Below are positions 62,700 to 64,000 of a DNA stretch of 64,000 bases, piece after piece; position 1 is the stretch's first letter; each line of letters opens with the position of its first letter. A program made the translations under genes and the position numbers. The DNA is taken from contig WARS01000036.1 in NCBI GenBank assembly GCA_008933995.1, positions 6,486,419 to 6,550,418 of the forward strand, read 5' to 3'. Below the pieces are notes generated by a model. The model was not told where the DNA came from, did no database searches, and saw nothing but the letters and a program-made list of their open reading frames with translations. Origin of the DNA: Datnioides undecimradiatus. Its lineage: Eukaryota; Chordata; Actinopteri; Lobotiformes; Datnioididae.

Positions 62700-62930
62700 T
62701 TGTGTTATTGTGCTACACAAGGATCAGCCAGTGTAATGTAGGTTGTGTGTTTGTGCACTGCTCTCTTAATTGCCTCATCAGTAAATGTCAAACGTTCAAA
62801 TGGCTCAGCCATCTAGATTTATTTATTCATTTGTGCTCCATCAGATGCAGGCGCTGCTGCTGCATGCTGCAATTACTGCTGCACAGCCAAATGTGCCAAT
62901 GAATAATAAATCACAACACAAAGAGATCTA
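62700..62930. promoter_or_regulatory. Candidate conserved element upstream of ST6GAL2
   Basis: Non-repetitive sequence with CTTAATTGCC, GCTGCTGCATGCTGC and GCAATTACTGC; looks like typical vertebrate conserved non-coding DNA. Conservation is inferred only from appearance. Confidence 0.25.
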
Positions 62931-64000
62931 ATCAGTTGTCTATGAACCATAAGACCAACTGGAAAGTAAACCTTTATGGTGTTTACAGTAGAAACATCCA
63001 ATTTAACCACTGAAACTCAAAGGCATGTTTAGATGGCTCTTGGAGGACAGGACTCTTATAGTTGAGGAAAACTTGCACACACACAAACAAGAATCCATAT
63101 ACACATGTATATGGATCATGGGGTTTGCACAGATACTCAAAATAATGCACCTAAAGCCATTGACTCCATTGCACACATGTTGTTCTCTCTATTCAAAGTG
63201 AGGCTCAATAACAGGGCGTTCGGAGGCAGATGACTCACACCAACTCACTAGTGTGCTCAGAGACTGTGACTGAAAAATGGAGAGTGTGAGTGGGCTGTGG
63301 GAAGTGTGTTTGTGGCCCAGAGCAATATGTTAAGACCTGTGCACTGAAATGTCTCCTACAGTCATCCTAACAGCCCCCCAGCAGGTCAGCAGCCCTTTGT
63401 TGAATACCTGACTCCAGCGCTTATCGTCTTTCTCCAGGTGCGTGTCAGTCAGCCACACTTCATTATACTGCTGCCTTTGCAGTGGACGACCAAAAAGGAA
63501 TTTCACAATGAATGTAAGAGGTGTGTAGCCAGGTGCGAGAAAGTGCACACATGTGTGTTATGAAAGAAGAGCTTGCATGTGTGTAGTGCCTGTGCATGAA
63601 AGGGGATCGTGCACTTTTTAGCCCAGCTGGAAAGCTGTTTCCCTTGAAAATGCCTGATCACTGTGATCAAAGGGAGCAATTAACCCCTCACAAAGTCCCA
63701 TTCCCCTCCAGTGGTGACTGAGCTATATCCACCTGTCAGGCTTTCCATTCTAGTATTGCAAGTATACACTGTTTGGCGGTGGTGAATACAAATTTTCTAT
63801 TCAAATTTATGGTAATTTTTGAAACAATTGGTCTTTGATTTCAGACAAAAGCAGCTTCTCATTTCTGCTGGCTGAATGACAACAGCCACTGGCAGATATT
63901 GTTAACTTAAGCTACCTAATAAGTATCCACTCTGGTAGACTTTAAAGTTACATTCAGTCTTCAGCATGCAGTTTATAACCGCATTCCTAATATTGTGCTT

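Larger units (their letters stand above)
60801..64000. other. Intergenic or upstream sequence; no gene recognised
   Basis: Upstream of the candidate ST6GAL2 promoter. Polypurine blocks lie at about 60838-60892 and 60950-61000. A dispersed repeat copy occupies about 61065-61330, and GT runs lie at about 62460-62473 and 62662-62675. Around 62700-62930 there is a non-repetitive stretch with CTTAATTGCC, GCAATTACTGC and CAATGAATAATAAATC motifs that may be regulatory. Open frames up to 132 codons are purine-tract artefacts. Confidence 0.5.

Noticed and set aside
1-64000. CRISPR arrays, bacterial operons or phage-like modules
   Set aside because: No spaced direct repeats or densely packed genes; intron-exon structure and composition are those of a vertebrate chromosome.

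Overview
The window is vertebrate nuclear DNA, almost certainly from a ray-finned (probably percomorph) fish. Coding sequence is split into short exons with canonical GT-AG introns, long non-coding stretches are full of CA/GT microsatellites, and there are Tc1-like, Harbinger-like and other small inverted-repeat elements typical of teleosts. The two recognisable genes are a teleost-multiple-tissue (TMT)/encephalopsin-type opsin and the sialyltransferase ST6GAL2.

Plus strand, left third: three exons of a TMT-type opsin (6594-6919, 14607-14840, 20778-20993). They encode TM3/4 to the C-terminus, with the retinal-binding lysine, NPxxY, CWxP and D/ERY motifs. The first exon (TM1-TM3) is not visible and should lie left of base 1. 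Minus strand, middle to right: all coding exons of ST6GAL2 (41857-40849, 29477-29380, 28773-28672, 26512-26338, 18769-18522), together an uninterrupted 543-residue type II Golgi sialyltransferase with sialyl motifs L, S, III and VS. A 59-nt 5'UTR exon (42034-42092), an 86-bp 5'UTR intron and a candidate distant first exon/GC-rich promoter near 60.6 kb complete the gene. Its first intron would be about 18.5 kb.

The most striking arrangement is that the two genes interlock tail to tail. The last opsin exon lies inside the last ST6GAL2 intron, and the last ST6GAL2 exon lies inside the last opsin intron. The pre-mRNAs must therefore be antisense to each other over at least 2.4 kb, although the spliced coding exons do not overlap.

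Mobile DNA sits in the introns. There is a nearly intact 1,561-bp Tc1-like element with perfect 27-bp ends, a TA duplication, IR/DR ends, a DD37E transposase and one frameshift (38331-39891). There is also a heavily decayed Tc1 transposase fossil (about 30.63-31.08 kb), a Harbinger-like MITE with a TTA duplication (53486-53971), a second TIR element (47491-48319), a TAGGGCTGGGT-ended element (16183-16777) with a fragment near 40.65 kb, a LINE 3' tail (about 17.75 kb), and three copies of a dispersed repeat.

A 29-codon plus-strand ORF at 52834 looks like the N-terminus of CDV3. Everything else is intronic or intergenic; several stretches rich in TAAT and other homeodomain-like sites may be conserved regulatory elements, but that needs an alignment to test.
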